Assembly (NCBI RefSeq): GCF_037975245.1
Contig: NC_092579.1
Coordinates: 31,134,666 to 31,198,665, forward strand
DNA length: 64,000 nt
Source of the DNA: Apostichopus japonicus
Taxonomy: Eukaryota; Echinodermata; Holothuroidea; Aspidochirotida; Stichopodidae
Reading direction: 5' to 3'
Made by a program: the position numbers and the translations under genes. The stretch's first letter is position 1, and every line of letters begins with the position of its first letter. The notes under the pieces were generated by a model, which saw only the letters and a program-made list of their open reading frames with translations, was not told the DNA's origin and ran no database searches. Shown here one piece after another: positions 1 to 14,942 of the stretch.

Positions 1-124
1 CTCGAGGTACAGAGCAACCAACCGCGCCACGACAGCAGTTGATATAAATCTATGTTCGTTTCTAAAACTTAAAGTTCCAGATACCGTATAAGATCGCGGC
101 AAAAGCAAACTGCCCCCACCTGGT

Positions 125-194
125 CTCGAGCCCGCGATCCAAAATACGTCACGCTCTCGAGGTACAGAGCAACCAACCGCGTCACGACAGCAGT
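125..194 (-). other. tRNA-like pol III promoter head of the satellite monomer (representative copy)
   Basis: Read on the minus strand, each monomer contains TGGCGCGGTTGG, matching the A-box consensus TRGYNNARNNG at all but one position in most copies. This particular copy has a G-to-A change next to it. About 40 nt further lies GGATCGCGGGCTCGAGACC, which resembles the T-arm of tRNA-derived SINEs and holds a near-consensus B box. The two boxes span about 63 nt, slightly more than in a tRNA but within the range pol III tolerates. A TTTT run lies between the boxes and another about 20 nt after the B box, so any pol III transcript would be short or attenuated. What is seen is box sequence and spacing; derivation from a SINE is inferred, and I do not see a good full cloverleaf. 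Confidence 0.6.
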
Positions 195-1800
195 TGATAT
201 AAATCTATGTTCGTTTCTAATACTTAAAGTTCCCAGAGACCGTATGAGATCGCGGCAAAAGCAAACTGCCCCCACCTGGTCTCGAGCCCGCGATCCAAAA
301 TACGTCACGCTCTCGAGGTACAGAGCAACCAACCGCGCCACGACAGCAGTTGATATAAATCTATGTTCGTTTCTAATACTTAAAGTTCCCAGAGAACGTA
401 TGAGATCGCGGCAAAAGCAAACTGCCCCCACCTGGTCTCGATCCCGCGATCCAAAATACGTCACGCTCTCGAGGTACAGAGCAACCAACCGCGCCACGAC
501 AGCAGTTGATATAAATCTATGTTCGTTTCTAATACTTAAAGTTCCCAGAGAACGTATAAGATCGCGGCAAAAGCAAACTGCCCCCACCTGGTCTCGAGCC
601 CGCGATCCAAAATACGTCACGCTCTCGAGGTACAGAGCAACCAACCGCGCCACGACAGCAGTTGATATAAATCTATGTTCGTTTCTAATACTTAAAGTTC
701 CCAGAGACCGTATGAGATCGCGGCAAAAGCAAACTGCCCCCACCTGGTCTCGAGCCCGCGATCCAAAATACGTCAGGCTCTCGAGGTACAGAGCAACCAA
801 CCGCGCCACGACAGCAGTTGATATCAATCTATGTTCGTTTCTAATACTTAAAGTTCCAGAGACCGTATGAGATCGCGGCAAAAGCAAACTGCCCCACCTG
901 GTCTCGAGCCCGCGATCCAAAATACGTCACGCTCTCGAGGTACAGAGCAACCAACCGCGCCACGACAGCAGTTGATATAAATCTATGTTCGTTTCTAATA
1001 CTTAAAGTTCCCAGAGACCGTATAGGATCGCGGCAAAAGCAAACTGACCCCACCTGGTCTCGAGCCCGCGATCCAAAATACGTCACGCTCTCGAGGTACA
1101 GAGCAACCAACCGCGCCACGACAGCAGTTGATATAAATCTATGTTCGTTTCTAATACTTAAAGTTCCCAGAGACCGTATGAGATCGCGGCAAAAGCAAAC
1201 TGCCCCCACCTGGTCTCGAGCCCGCGATCCAAAATACGTCACGCTCTCGAGGTACAGAGCAACCAACCGCGCCACGACAGCAGTTGATATAAATCTATGT
1301 TCGTTTCTAATACTTAAAGTTCCCAGAGACCGTATAAGATCGCGGCAAAAGCAAACTGCCCCCACCTGGTCTCGAGCCCGCGATCCAAAATACGTCACGC
1401 TCTCGAGGTACAGAGCAACCAACCGCGCCACGACAGCAGTTGATATAAATCTATGTTCGTTTCTAATACTTAAAGTTCCCAGAGACCGTATAAGATCGCG
1501 GCAAAAGCAAACTGCCCCCACCTGGTCTCGAGCCCGCGATCCAAAATACGTCACGCTCTCGAGGTACAGAGCAACCAACCGCGCCACGACAGCAGTTGAT
1601 ATAAATCTATGTTCGTTTCTAATACTTAAAGTTCCCAGAGACCGTATAAGATCGCGGCAAAAGCAAACTGCCCCCACCTGGTCTCGAGCCCGCGATCCAA
1701 AATACGTCAGGCTCTCGAGGTACAGAGCAATCAACCGCGCCACGACAGCAGTTGATATAAATCTATGTTCGTTTCTAATACTTAAAGTTCCAGAGACCGT

Positions 1801-4290
1801 ATGAGATCGCGGCAAAAGCAAACTGCCCCCACCTGGTCTCGAGCCCGCGATCCAAAATACGTCACGCTCTCGAGGTACAGAGCAACCAACCGCGCCACGA
1901 CAGCAGTTGATATAAATCTATGTTCGTTTCTAATACTTAAAGTTCCCAGAGACCGTATAGGATCGCGGCAAAAGCAAACTGCCCCCAACTGGTCTCGAGC
2001 CCGCGATCCAAAATACGTCAGGCTCTCGAGGTACAGAGCAACCAACCGCGCCACGACAGCAGTTGATATAAATCTATGTTCGTTTCTAATACTTAAAGTT
2101 CCCAGAGACCGTATAAGATCGCGGCAAAAGCAAACTGCCCCCACCTGGTCTCGAGCCCGCGATCCAAAATACGTCACGCTCTCGAGGTACAGAGCAACCA
2201 ACCGCGCCACGACAGCAGTTGATATAAATCTATGTTCGTTTCTAATACTTAAAGTTCCCAGAGACCGTATAAGATCGCGGCAAAAGCAAACTGCCCCCAC
2301 CTGGTCTCGAGCCCGCGATCCAAAATACGTCAGGCTCTCGAGGTACAGAGCAACCAACCGCGCCACGACAGCAGTTGATATAAATCTATGTTCGTTTCTA
2401 ATACTTAAAGTTACCAGAGACCGTATAAGATCGCGGCAAAAGCAAACTGCCCCCACCTGGTCTCGAGCCCGCGATCCAAAATACGTCAGGCTCTCGAGGT
2501 ACAGAGCAACCAACCGCGCCACGACAGCAGTTGATATAAATCTATGTTCGTTTCTAATACTTAAAGTTCCCAGAGACCGTATGAGATCGCGGCAAAAGCA
2601 AACTGCCCCCACCTGGTCTCGAGCCCGCGATCCAAAATACGTCACGCTCTCGAGGTACAGAGCAACCAACCGCGCCACGACAGCAGTTGATATAAATCTA
2701 TGTTCGTTTCTAATACTTAAAGTTTCCAGAGACCGTATTAGATCCCGGCAAAAGCAAACTGCCCCCACCTGGTCCCGAGCCCGCGATCCAAAATACGTCA
2801 CGCTCTCGAGGTACAGAGCAACCAACCGCGCCACGACAGCAGTTGATATAAATCTATGTTCGTTTCTAATACCTAAAGTTCCAGAGACCGTATGAGATCG
2901 CGGCAAAGCAAACTGCCCCTACCTGGTCTCGAGCCCGCGATCCAAAATACGTCACGCTCTCGAGGTACAGAGCAACCAACCGCGCCACGACAGCAGTTGA
3001 TATAAATCTATGTTCGTTTCTAATACTTAAAGTTCCCAGAGACCGTATAGGATCGCGGCAAAAGCAAACTGCCCCCACCTGGTCTCGAGCCCGCGATCCA
3101 AAATACGTCACGCTCTCGAGGTACAGAGCAACCAACCGCGCCACGACAGCAGTTGATATAAATCTATGTTCGTTTCTAATACTTAAAGTTCCCAGAGACG
3201 GTATAGGATCGCGGCAAAAGCAAACTGCCCCCACCTGGTCTCGAGCCCGCGATCCAAAATACGTCACGCTCTCGAGGTACAGAGCAACCAACCGCGCCAC
3301 GACAGCAGTTGATATAAATCTATGTTCGTTTCTAATACTTAAAGTTCCCAGAGACCGTATAAGATCGCGGCAAAAGCAAACTGCCCCCACCTGGTCTCGA
3401 GCCCGCGATCCAAAATACGTCACGCTCTCGAGGTACAGAGCAACCAACCGCGCCACGACAGCAGTTGATATAAATCTATGTTCGTTTCTAATACTTAAAG
3501 TTCCCAGAGACCGTATGAGATCGCGGCAAAAGCAAACTGCCCCCACCTGGTCTCGAGCCCGCGATCCAAAATACGTCAGGCTCTCGAGGTACAGAGCAAC
3601 CAACCGCGCCACGACAGCAGTTGATATAAATCTATGTTCGTTTCTAATACTTAAAGTTACCAGAGACCGTATGAGATCGCGGCAAAAGCAAACTGCCCCC
3701 ACCTGGTCTCGAGCCCGCGATCCAAAATACGTCACGCTCTCGAGGTACAGAGCAACCAACCGCGCCACGACAGCAGTTGATATAAATCTATGTTCGTTTC
3801 TAATACTTAAAGTTCCCAGAGACCGTATAAGATCGCGGCAAAAGCAAACTGCCCCCACCTGGTCTCGAGCCCGCGATCCAAAATACGTCACGCTCTCGAG
3901 GTACAGAGCAACCAACCGCGCCACGACAGCAGTTGATATAAATCTATGTTCGTTTCTAATACTTAAAGTTTCCAGAGACCGTATTAGATCCCGGCAAAAG
4001 CAAACTGCCCCCACCTGGTCTCGAGCCCGCGATCCAAAATACGTCACGCTCTCGAGGTACAGAGCAACCAACCGCGCCACGACAGCAGTTGATATAAATC
4101 TATGTTCGTTTCTAATACCTAAAGTTCCAGAGACCGTATGAGATCGCGGCAAAGCAAACTGCCCCTACCTGGTCTCGAGCCCGCGATCCAAAATACGTCA
4201 CGCTCTCGAGGTACAGAGCAACCAACCGCGCCACGACAGCAGTTGATATAAATCTATGTTCGTTTCTAATACTTAAAGTTCCAGAGACCG
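1801..4290. repeat. Higher-order repeat: two 1,246-bp (8-monomer) units
   Basis: Diagnostic variants recur 1,246 bp apart. The CGGCAAAGCA single-base deletion with an adjacent GCCCCTACC occurs at 2901 and 4147. The combination of AGTTTCCAGAG, GTATTAG and ATCCCGG occurs near 2,721 and 3,968. AATACCTAAAG occurs near 2,869 and 4,115. A group of eight monomers was therefore copied as a block. The exact block edges cannot be fixed by eye. Confidence 0.8.
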
Positions 4291-6450
4291 TATGAGATCG
4301 CGGCAAAAGCAAACTGCCCCCACCTGGTCTCGAGCCCGCGATCCAAAATACGTCACGCTCTCGAGGTACAGAGCAACCAACCGCGCCACGACAGCAGTTG
4401 ATATAAATCTATGTTCGTTTCTAATACTTAAAGTTCCCAGAGACCGTATGAGATCGCGGCAAAAGCAGACTGCCCCCACCTGGTCTCGAGCCCGCGATCC
4501 AAAATACGTCACGCTCTCGAGGTACAGAGCAACCAACCGCGCCACGACAGCAGTTGATATAAATCTATGTTCGTTTCTAATACTTAAAGTTCCCAGAGAC
4601 CGTATAAGATCGCGGCAAAAGCAAACTGCCCCCACCTGGTCTCGAGCCCGCGATCCAAAATACGTCACGCTCTCGAGGTACAGAGCAACCAACCGCGCCA
4701 CGACAGCAGTTGATATAAATCTATGTTCGTTTCTAATACTTAAAGTTCCCAGAGACCGTATAAGATCGCGGCAAAAGCAAACTGCCCCCACCTGGTCTCG
4801 AGCCCGCGATCCAAAATACGTCACGCTCTCGAGGTACAGAGCAACCAACCGCGCCACGACAGCAGTTGATATAAATCTATGTTCGTTTCTAATACTTAAA
4901 GTTCCCAGAGACCGTATAAGATCGCGGCAAAAGCAAACTGCCCCCACCTGGTCTCGAGCCCGCGATCCAAAATACGTCTCGCTCTCGAGGTACAGAGCAA
5001 CCAACCGCGCCACGACAGCAGTTGATATAAATCTATGTTCGTTTCTAATACTTAAAGTTCCAGAGACCGTATGAGATCGCGGCAAAAGCAAACTGCCCCC
5101 ACCTGGTCTCGAGCCCGCGATCCAAAATACGTCACGCTCTCGAGGTACAGAGCAACCAACCGCGCCACGACAGCAGTTGATATAAATCTATGTTCGTTTC
5201 TAATACTTAAAGTTTCCAGAGACCGTATGAGATCGCGGCAAAAGCAAACTGCCCCCACCTGGTCTCGAGCCCGCGATCCAAAATACGTCGCGCTCTCGAG
5301 GTACAGAGCAACCAACCGCGCCACGACAGCAGTTGATATAAATCTATGTTCGTTTCTAATACTTAAAGTTCCAGAGACCGTATGAGATCGCGGCAAAAGC
5401 AAACTGCCCCCACCTGGTCTCGAGCCCGCGATCCAAAATACGTCGCGCTCTCGAGGTACAGAGCAACCAACCGCGCCACGACAGCAGTTGATATAAATCT
5501 ATGTTCGTTTCTAATACTTAAAGTTCCCAGAGACCGTATAAGATCGCGGCAAAAGCAAACTGCCCCCACCTGGTCTCGAGCCCGCGATCCAAAATACGTC
5601 ACGCTCTCGAGGTACAGAGCAACCAACCGCGCCACGACAGCAGTTGATATAAATCTATGTTCGTTTCTAATACTTAAAGTTCCAGAGACCGTATGAGATC
5701 GCGGCAAAAGCAAACTGCCCCTACCTGGTCTCGAGCCCGCGATCCAAAATACGTCACGCTCTCGAGGTACAGAGCAACCAACCGCGCCACGACAGCAGTT
5801 GATATAAATCTATGTTCGTTTCTAATACTTAAAGTTCCAGAGACCGTATGAGATCGCGGCAAAAGCAAACTGCCCCACCTGGTCTCGAGCCCGCGATCCA
5901 AAATACGTCACGCTCTCGAGGTACAGAGCAACCAACCGCGCCACGACAGCAGTTGATATAAATCTATGTTCGTTTCTAATACTTAAAGTTCCCAGAGACC
6001 GTATGAGATCGCGGCAAAAGCAAACTGCCCCCACCTGGTCTCGAGCCCGCGATCCAAAATACGTCACGCTCTCGAGGTACAGAGCAACCAACCGCGCCAC
6101 GACAGCAGTTGATATAAATCTATGTTCGTTTCTAATACTTAAAGTTCCCAGAGACCGTATAAGATCGCGGCAAAAGCAAACTGCCCCCACCTGGTCTCGA
6201 GCCCGCGATCCAAAATACGTCACGCTCTCGAGGTACAGAGCAACCAACCGCGCCACGACAGCAGTTGATATCAATCTATGTTCGTTTCTAATACTTAAAG
6301 TTCCCAGAGACCGTATAAGATCGCGGCAAAAGCAAACTGCCCCCACCTGGTCTCGAGCCCGCGATCCAAAATACGTCACGCTCTCGAGGTACAGAGCAAC
6401 CAACCGCGCCACGACAGCAGTTGATATAAATCTATGTTCGTTTCTAATAC

Positions 6451-9290
6451 TTAAAGTTCCAGAGACCGTATGAGATCGCGGCAAAAGCAAACTGCCCCCA
6501 CCTGGTCTCGAGCCCGCGATCCAAAATACGTCACGCTCTCGAGGTACAGAGCAACCAACCGCGCCACGACAGCAGTTGATATAAATCTATGTTCGTTTCT
6601 AATACTTAAAGTTCCCAGAGACCGTATGAGATCGCGGCAAAAGCAAACTGCCCCCACCTGGTCTCGAGCCCGCGATCCAAAATACGTCACGCTCTCGAGG
6701 TACAGAGCAACCAACCGCGCCACGACAGCAGTTGATATAAATCTATGTTCGTTTCTAATACTTAAAGTTCCCAGAGACCGTATGAGATCGCGGCAAAAGC
6801 AAACTGCCCCCACCTGGTCTCGAGCCCGCGATCCAAAATACGTCAGGCTCTCGAGGTACAGAGCAACCAACCGCGCCACGACAGCAGTTGATATAAATCT
6901 ATGTTCGTTTCTAATACTTAAAGTTCCAGAGACCGTATAAGATCCCGGCAAAAGCAAACTGCCCCCACCTGGTCTCGAGCCCGCGACCCAAAATACGTCA
7001 CGCTCTCGAGGTACAGAGCAACCAACCGCGCCACGACAGCAGTTGATATAAATCTATGTTCGTTTCTAATACTTAAAGTTCCCAGAGACCGTATGAGATC
7101 GCGGCAAAAGCAAACTGCCCCCACCTGGTCTCGAGCCCGCGATCCAAAATACGTCGCGCTCTCGATGTACAGAGCAACCAACCGCGGCACGACAGCAGTT
7201 GATATAAATCTATGTTCGTTTCTAATACTTAAAGTTCCCAGAGACCGTATGAGATCGCGGCAAAAGCAAACTGCCCCCACCTGGTCTCGAGCCCGCGATC
7301 CAAAATACGTCACGCTCTCGACGTACAGAGCAACCAACCGCGCCACGACAGCAGTTGATATAAATCTATGTTCGTTTCTAATACTTAAAGTTCCAGAGAC
7401 CGTATGAGATCGCGGCAAAAGCAAACTGCCCCCACCTGGTCTCGAGCCCGCGATCCAAAATACGTCACGCTCTCGAGGTACAGAGCAACCAACCGCGCCA
7501 CGACAGCAGTTGATATAAATCTATGTTCGTTTCTAATACTTAAAGTTCCCAGAGACCGTATGAGATCCCGGCAAAAGCAAACTGCCCCCACCTGGTCTCG
7601 AGCCCGCGATCCAAAATACGTCGCGCTCTCGATGTACAGAGCAACCAACCGCGCCACGACAGCAGTTGATATAAATCTATGTTCGTTTCTAATACTTAAA
7701 GTTCCCAGAGACCGTATAAGATCGCGGCAAAAGCAAACTGCCCCCACCTGGTCTCGAGCCCGCGATCCAAAATACGTCACGCTCTCGAGGTACAGAGCAA
7801 CCAACCGCGCCACGACAGCAGTTGATATAAATCTATGTTCGTTTCTAATATTTAAAGTTCCAGAGACCGTATGAGATCGCGGCAAAAGCAAACTGCCCCC
7901 ACCTGGTCTCGAGCCCGCGATCCAAAATACGTCACGCTCTCGAGGTACAGAGCAACCAACCGCGCCACGACAGCAGTTGATATAAATCTATGTTCGTTTC
8001 TAATACTTAAAGTTCCCAGAGACCGTATAAGATAGCGGCAAAAGCAAACTGCCCCCACCTGGTCTCGAGCCCGCGATCCAAAATACGTCTCGCTCTCGAG
8101 GTACAGAGCAACCAACCGCGCCACGACAGCAGTTGATATAAATCTATGTTCGTTTCTAATACTTAAAGTTCCAGAGACCGTATGAGATCGCGGCAAAAGC
8201 AAACTGCCCCCACCTGGTCTCGAGCCCGCGATCCAAAGAACGTCACGCTCTCGAGGTACAGAGCAACCAACCGCGCCACGACAGCAGTTGATCTAAATCT
8301 ATGTTCGTTTGTAAAACTTAAAGTTCCAGAGACCGTATGAGATCCCGGCAAAAGCAAACTGCCCCCACCTGGTCTCGAGCCCGCGATCCAAAATACGTCA
8401 CGCTCTCGAGGTACAGAGCAACCAACCGCGCCACGACAGCAGTTGATATAAATCTATGTTCGCTTCTAATACTTAAAGTTCCCAGAGACCGTACAAGATC
8501 GCGGCAAAAGCAAACTGCCCCCACCTGGTCTCGAGCCCGCGATCCAAAAATCGTCACGCTCTCGAGGTACAGAGCAACCAACCGCGCCACGACAGCAGTT
8601 GATATAAATCTATGTTCGTTTCTAATACTTAAAGTTCCCAGAGACCGTATAAGATCGCCGCAAAAGCAAACTGCCCCCACCTGGTCTCGAGCCCGCGATC
8701 CAAAAATCGTCACGCTCTCGAGGTACAGAGCAACCAACCGCGCCACGACAGCAGTTGATATAAATCTATGTTCGCTTCTAATACTTAAAGTTCCAGAGAC
8801 CGTATGAGATCGCGGCAAAAGCAAACTGCCCCCACCTGGTCTCGAGCCCGCGATCCAAAATACGTCACGCTCTCGAGGTACAGAGCAACCAACCGCGCCA
8901 CGACAGCAGTTGATATAAATCTATGTTCGTTTCTAAATCTTAAAGTTCCCAGAGACCGTATAAGATCGCCGCAAAAGCAAACTGCCCCCACCTGGTCTCG
9001 AGCCCGCGATCCAAAAATCGTCACGCTCTCGAGGTACAGAGCAACCAACCGCGCCACGACAGCAGTTGATATAAATCTATGTTCGTTTCTAATACTTAAA
9101 GTTCCCAGAGACCGTATGAGATCGCCGCAAAAGCAAACTGCCCCCACCTGGTCTCGAGCCCGCGATCCAAAAATCGTCACGCTCTCGAGGTACAGAGCAA
9201 CCAACCGCGCCACGACAGCAGTTGATATAAATCTATGTTCGCTTCTAATACTTAAAGTTCCAGAGACCGTATGAGATCGCGGCAAAAGCA
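6451..9290. repeat. Higher-order repeat: 467-bp trimers
   Basis: The shorter 155-bp monomer recurs every third copy, at about 6451, 6918, 7385 and 7852, and again at 8318, 8785 and 9252. This gives a 467-bp unit of 155+156+156. Within it, variants such as AAAAATCG (for AAAATACG), GATCGCCGC and TTCGCTTC recur in matching positions. The same trimer pattern reappears at about 17,297 to 18,698. Confidence 0.75.
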
Positions 9291-10519
9291 AACTGCCCCC
9301 ACCTGGTCTCGAGCCCGCGATCCAAAATACGTCACGCTCTCGAGGTACAGAGCAACCAACCGCGCCACGACAGCAGTTGATATAAATCTATGTTCGTTTC
9401 TAATACTTAAAGTTCCCAGAGACCGTATAAGATCGCGGCAAAAGCAAACTGCCCCCACCTGGTCTCGAGCCCGCGATCCAAAATACGTCACACTCTCGAG
9501 GTACAGAGCAACCAACCGCGCCACGACAGCAGTTAATATAAATCTATGTTCATTTCTAATACTTAAAGTTCCCAGAGACCGTATTAGATCGCGGCAAAAG
9601 CAAACTGCCCCCACCTGGTCTCGAGCCCGCGATCCAAAATACGTCACGCTCTCGAGGTACAGAGCAACCAACCGCGCCACGACAGCAGTTGATATAAATC
9701 TATGTTCGTTTCTAATACTTAAAGTTCCCAGAGACCGTATAAGATCGCGGCAAAAGCAAACTGCCCCCACCTGGTCTCGAGCCGGCGATCCAAAATACGT
9801 CTCGCTCTCGAGGTACAGAGCAACCAACCGGGCCACGACAGCAGTTGATATAAATCTATGTTCGTTTCTAATACTTAAAGTTCCCAGAGACCGTATAAGA
9901 TCGCGGCAAAAGCAAACTGCCCCCACCTGGTCTCGAGCCCGCGATCCAAAATACGTCACGCTCTCGAGGTACAGAGCAACCAACCGCGCCACGACAGCAG
10001 TTGATATAAATCTATGTTCGTTTCTAATACTTAAAGTTCCCAGAGACCGTATAAGATCGGGGCAAAAGCAAACTGCCCCCACCTGGTCTCGAGCCCGCGA
10101 TCCAAAAATCGTCACGCTCTCGAGGTACAGAGCAACCAACCGCGCCACGACAGCAGTTGATATAAATCTATGTTCGTTTCTAATACTTAAAGTTCCCAGA
10201 GACCGTATAAGATCGCGGCAAAAGCAAACTGCCCCCACCTGGTCTCGAGCCCGCGATCCAAAATACGTCACGCTCTCGAGGTACAGAGCAACCAACCGCG
10301 CCACGACAGCAGTTGATATAAATCTATGTTCGTTTCTAATACTTAAAGTTCCCAGAGACCGTATAAGATCGCGGCAAAAGCAAACTGCCCCCACCTGGTC
10401 TCGAGCCCGCGATCCAAAATACGTCACGCTCTCGAGGTACAGAGCAACCAACCGCGCCACGACAGCAGTTGATATAAATCTATGTTCGTTTCTAATACTT
10501 AAAGTTCCCAGAGACCGTA

Positions 10520-12110
10520 TTAGATCGCGGCAAAAGAAACTGCCCCCACCTGGTCTCGAGCCCGCGATCCAAAATACGTCACGCTCTCGAGGTACAGAGC
10601 AATCAACCGCGCCACGACAGCAGTTGATATAAATCTATGTTCGTTTCTAATACTTAAAGTTCCCAGAGACCGTATAAGATCGCGGCAAAAGCAGACTGCC
10701 CCCACCTGGTCTCGAGCCCGCGATCCAAAATACGTCACGCTCTCGAGGTACAGAGCAACCAACCGCGCCACGACAGCAGTTGATATAAATCTATGTTCGT
10801 TTCTAATACTTAAAGTTCCCAGAGACCGTATTAGATCGCGGCAAAAGCAAACTGCCCCCACCTGGTCTCGAGCCCGCGATCCAAAATACGTCACGCTCTC
10901 GAGGTACAGAGCAACCAACCGCGCCACGACAGCAGTTGATATAAATCTATGTTCGTTTCTAATACTTAAAGTTCCCAGAGACCGTATAAGATCGCGGCAA
11001 AAGCAAACTGCCCCCACCTGGTCTCGAGCCCGCGATCCAAAATACGTCACGCTCTCGAGGTACAGAGCAACCAACCGCGCCACGACAGCAGTTGATATAA
11101 ATCTATGTTCGTTTCTAATACTTAAAGTTCCCAGAGACCGTATTAGATCGCGGCAAAAGCAAACTGCCCCCACCTGGTCTCGAGCCCGCGATCCAAAATA
11201 CGTCACGCTCTCGAGGTACAGATTAATCGACCGCGCCACGACAGCAGTTGATATAAATCTATGTTCGTTTCTAAAACTTAAAGTTCCAGAGACCGTATGA
11301 GATCGCGGCAAAAGCAAACTGCCCCCACCTGGTCTCGAGCCCGCGATCCAAAGTACGTCACGCTCTCGAGGTACAGAGCAACCAACCGCGCCACGACAGC
11401 AGTTGATATAAATCTATGTTCGTTTCTAAAACTTAAAGTTCCAGAGACCGTATAAGTTCGCGGCAAAAGCAAACTGCCCCCACCTGGTCTCGAGCCCGCG
11501 ATCCAAAATACGTCACGCTCTCGAGGTACAGAGCAACCAACTGCGCCACGACAGCAGTTGATATAAATCTATGTTCGTTTCTAAAACTTAAAGTTCCCAG
11601 AGACCGTATAAGTTCGCGGCAAAAGCAAACTGCCCCCACCTGGTCTCGAGCCCGCGATCCAAAATACGTCACGCTCTCGAGGTACAGAGCAACCAACCGC
11701 GCCACGACAGCAGTTGATATAAATCTATGTTCGTTTCTAATACTTAAAGTTCCCAGAGACCGTATAAGATCGCGGCAAAAGCAAACTGCCCCCACCGGGT
11801 CTCGAGCCCGCGATCCAAAATACGTCACGCTCTCGAGGTACAGAGCAACCAACCGCGCCACGACAGCAGTTGATATAAATCTATGTTCGTTTCTAATACA
11901 TAAAGTTCCAGAGACCGTATGAGATCGCGGCAAAAGCAAACTGCCCCCACCTGGTCTCGAGCCCGCGATCCAAAATACGTCTCGCTCTCGAGGTACAGAG
12001 CAACCAACCGCGCCACGACAGCAGTTGATATAAATCTATGTTCGTTTCTAATACTTAAAGTTCCAGAGACCGTATGAGATCGCGGCAAAAGCAAACTGCC
12101 CCCACCTGGT
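10520..12110. repeat. Kilobase block within the satellite, copy 1 of 3
   Basis: This block is recognised by an ordered set of private variants: CAAAAGAAAC near 10,534, GATTAATCGA at 11,221, GTATAAGTTCGCGG near 11,450, CCAACTGCGCC near 11,540, CACCGGGTCT near 11,793 and AATACATAAAG near 11,895. The same variants in the same order recur near 19.7-20.6 kb and 21.1-22.6 kb. Confidence 0.8.
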
Positions 12111-14942
12111 CTCGAGCCCGCGATCCAAAATACGTCACGCTCTCGAGGTACAGAGCAACCAACCGCGCCACGACAGCAGTTGATATAAATCTATGTTCGT
12201 TTCTAATACTTAAAGTTCCCAGAGACCGTATTAGATCGCGGCAAAAGCAAACTGCCCCCACCTGGTCTCGAGCCCGCGATCCAAAATACGTCACGCTCTC
12301 GAGGTACAGAGCAATCAACCGCGCCACGACAGCAGTTGATATAAATCTATGTTCGTTTCTAATACTTAAAGTTCCCAGAGACCGTATAAGATAGCGGTAA
12401 AAGCAAACTGCCCCCACCTGGTCTCGAGACCGCGATCCAAAATACGTCTCGCTCTCGAGGTACAGAGCAACCAACCGCGCCACGACAGCAGTTGATATAA
12501 ATCTATGTTCGTTTCTAATACTTAAAGTTCCCAGAGACCGTATAAGATCGCGGCAAAAGCAAACTGCCCCCACCTGGTCTCGAGCCGGCGATCCAAAATA
12601 CGTCACGCTCTCGAGGTACAGAGCAACCAACCGCGCCACGACAGCAGTTGATATAAATCTATGTTCGTTTCTAATACTTAAAGTTCCCAGAGACCGTATT
12701 AGATCGCGGCAAAAGCAAACTGCCCCCACCTGGTCTCGAGCCCGCGATCCAAAATACGTCACGCTCTCGAGGTACAGAGCAACCAACCGCGCCACGACAG
12801 CAGTTGATATAAATCTATGTTCGTTTCTAATACTTAAAGTTCCCAGAGACCGTATAAGATAGCGGCAAAAGCAAACTGCCTCCACCTGGTCTCGAGCCCG
12901 CGATCCAAAATACGTCTCGCTCTCGAGGTACAGAGCAACCAACCGCGCCACGACAGCAGTTGATATAAATCTATGTTCGTTTCTAATACTTAAAGTTCCA
13001 GAGACCGTATGAGATCGCGGCAAAAGCAAACTGCCCCCACCTGGTCTCGAGCCCGCGATCCAAAATACGTCACGCTCTCGAGGTACAGAGCAACCAACCG
13101 CGCCACGACAGCAGTTGATATAAATCTATGTTCGTTTCTAAAACTTAAAGTTCCAGAGACCGTATAAAATCCCGGCAAAAGCAAACTGCCCCACCTGGTC
13201 TCGAGCCCGCGATCCAAAATACGTCACGCTCTCGAGGTACAGAGCAACCAACCGCGCCACGACAGCAGTTGTTATAAATCTATGTTCGTTTCTAATACTT
13301 AAAGTTCCCAGAGACCGTATAAGATCGCGGCAAAAGCAAACTGCCCCCACCTGGTCTCGAGCCCGCGATCCAAAATACGTCACGCTCTCGAGGTACAGAG
13401 CAACCAACCGCGCCACGACAGCAGTTGATATAAATCTATGTTCGTTTCTAATACTTAAAGTTCCCAGAGAACGTATGAGATCGCGGCAAAAGCAAACTGC
13501 CCCCACCTGATCTCGAGCCCGCGATCCAAAATACGTCACGCTCTCGAGGTACAGAGCAACCAACCGCGCCACGACAGCAGTTGATATAAATCTATGTTCG
13601 TTTCTAATACTTAAAGTTCCCAGAGACCGTATAAGATCGCGGCAAAAGCAAACTGCCCCCACCTGGTCTCGAGCCCGCGATCCAAAATACGTCTCGCTCT
13701 CGAGGTACAGAGCAACCAACCGCGCCACGACAGCAGTTGATATAAATCTATGTTCGTTTCTAATACTTAAAGTTCCAGAGACCGTATGAGATCGCGGCAA
13801 AAGCAAACTGCCCCCACCTGGTCTCGAGCCCGCGATCCAAAATACGTCACGCTCTCGAGGTACAGAGCAACCAACCGCGCCACGACAGCAGTTGATATAA
13901 ATCTATGTTCGTTTCTAATACTTAAAGTTCCCAGAGACCGTATGAGATCGCGGCAAAAGCAAACTGCCCCCACCTGGTCTCGAGCCCGCGATCCAAAATA
14001 CGTCACGCTCTCGAGGTACAGAGCAACCAACCGCGCCACGACAGCAGTTGATATAAATCTATGTTCGTTTCTAATACTTAAAGTTTCCAGAGACCGTATG
14101 AGATCGCGGCAAAAGCAAACTGCCCCCACCTGGTCTCGAGCCCGCGATCCAAAATACGTCGCGCTCTCGAGGTACAGAGCAACCAACCGCGCCACGACAG
14201 CAGTTGATATAAATCTATGTTCGCTTCTAATACTTAAAGTTCCCAGAGACCGTATAAGATCGCGGCAAAAGCAAACTGCCCCCACCTGGTCTCGAGCCCG
14301 CGATCCAAAATACGTCACGCTCTCGAGGTACAGAGCAACCAACCGCGCCACGACAGCAGTTGATATAAATCTATGTTCGTTTCTAATACTTAAAGTTTCC
14401 AGAGACCGTATGAGATCGCGGCAAAAGCAAACTGCCCCCACCTGGTCTCGAGCGCGCGATCCAAAATACGTCGCGCTCTCGAGGTACAGAGCAACCAACC
14501 GCGCCACGACAGCAGTTGATATAAATCTATGTTCGTTTCTAATACTTAAATTTCCAGAGACCGTATGAGATCGCGGCAAAAGCAAACTGCCCCCACCTGG
14601 TCTCGAGCCCGCGATCCAAAATACGTCGCGCTCTCGAGGTACAGAGCAACCAACCGCGCCACGACAGCAGTTGATATAAATCTATGTTCGTTTCTAATAC
14701 TTAAAGTTCCAGAGACCGTATGAGATCGCGGCAAAAGCAAACTGCCCCACCTGGTCTCGAGCCCGCGATCCAAAATACGTCGCGCTCTCGAGGTACAGAG
14801 CAACCAACCGCGCCACGACAGCAGTTGATATAAATCTATGTTCGTTTCTAATACTTAAAGTTCCCAGAGACCGTATGAGATCGCGGCAAAAGCAAACTGC
14901 CCCCACCTGGTCTCGAGCCCGCGATCCAAAATACGTCACGCT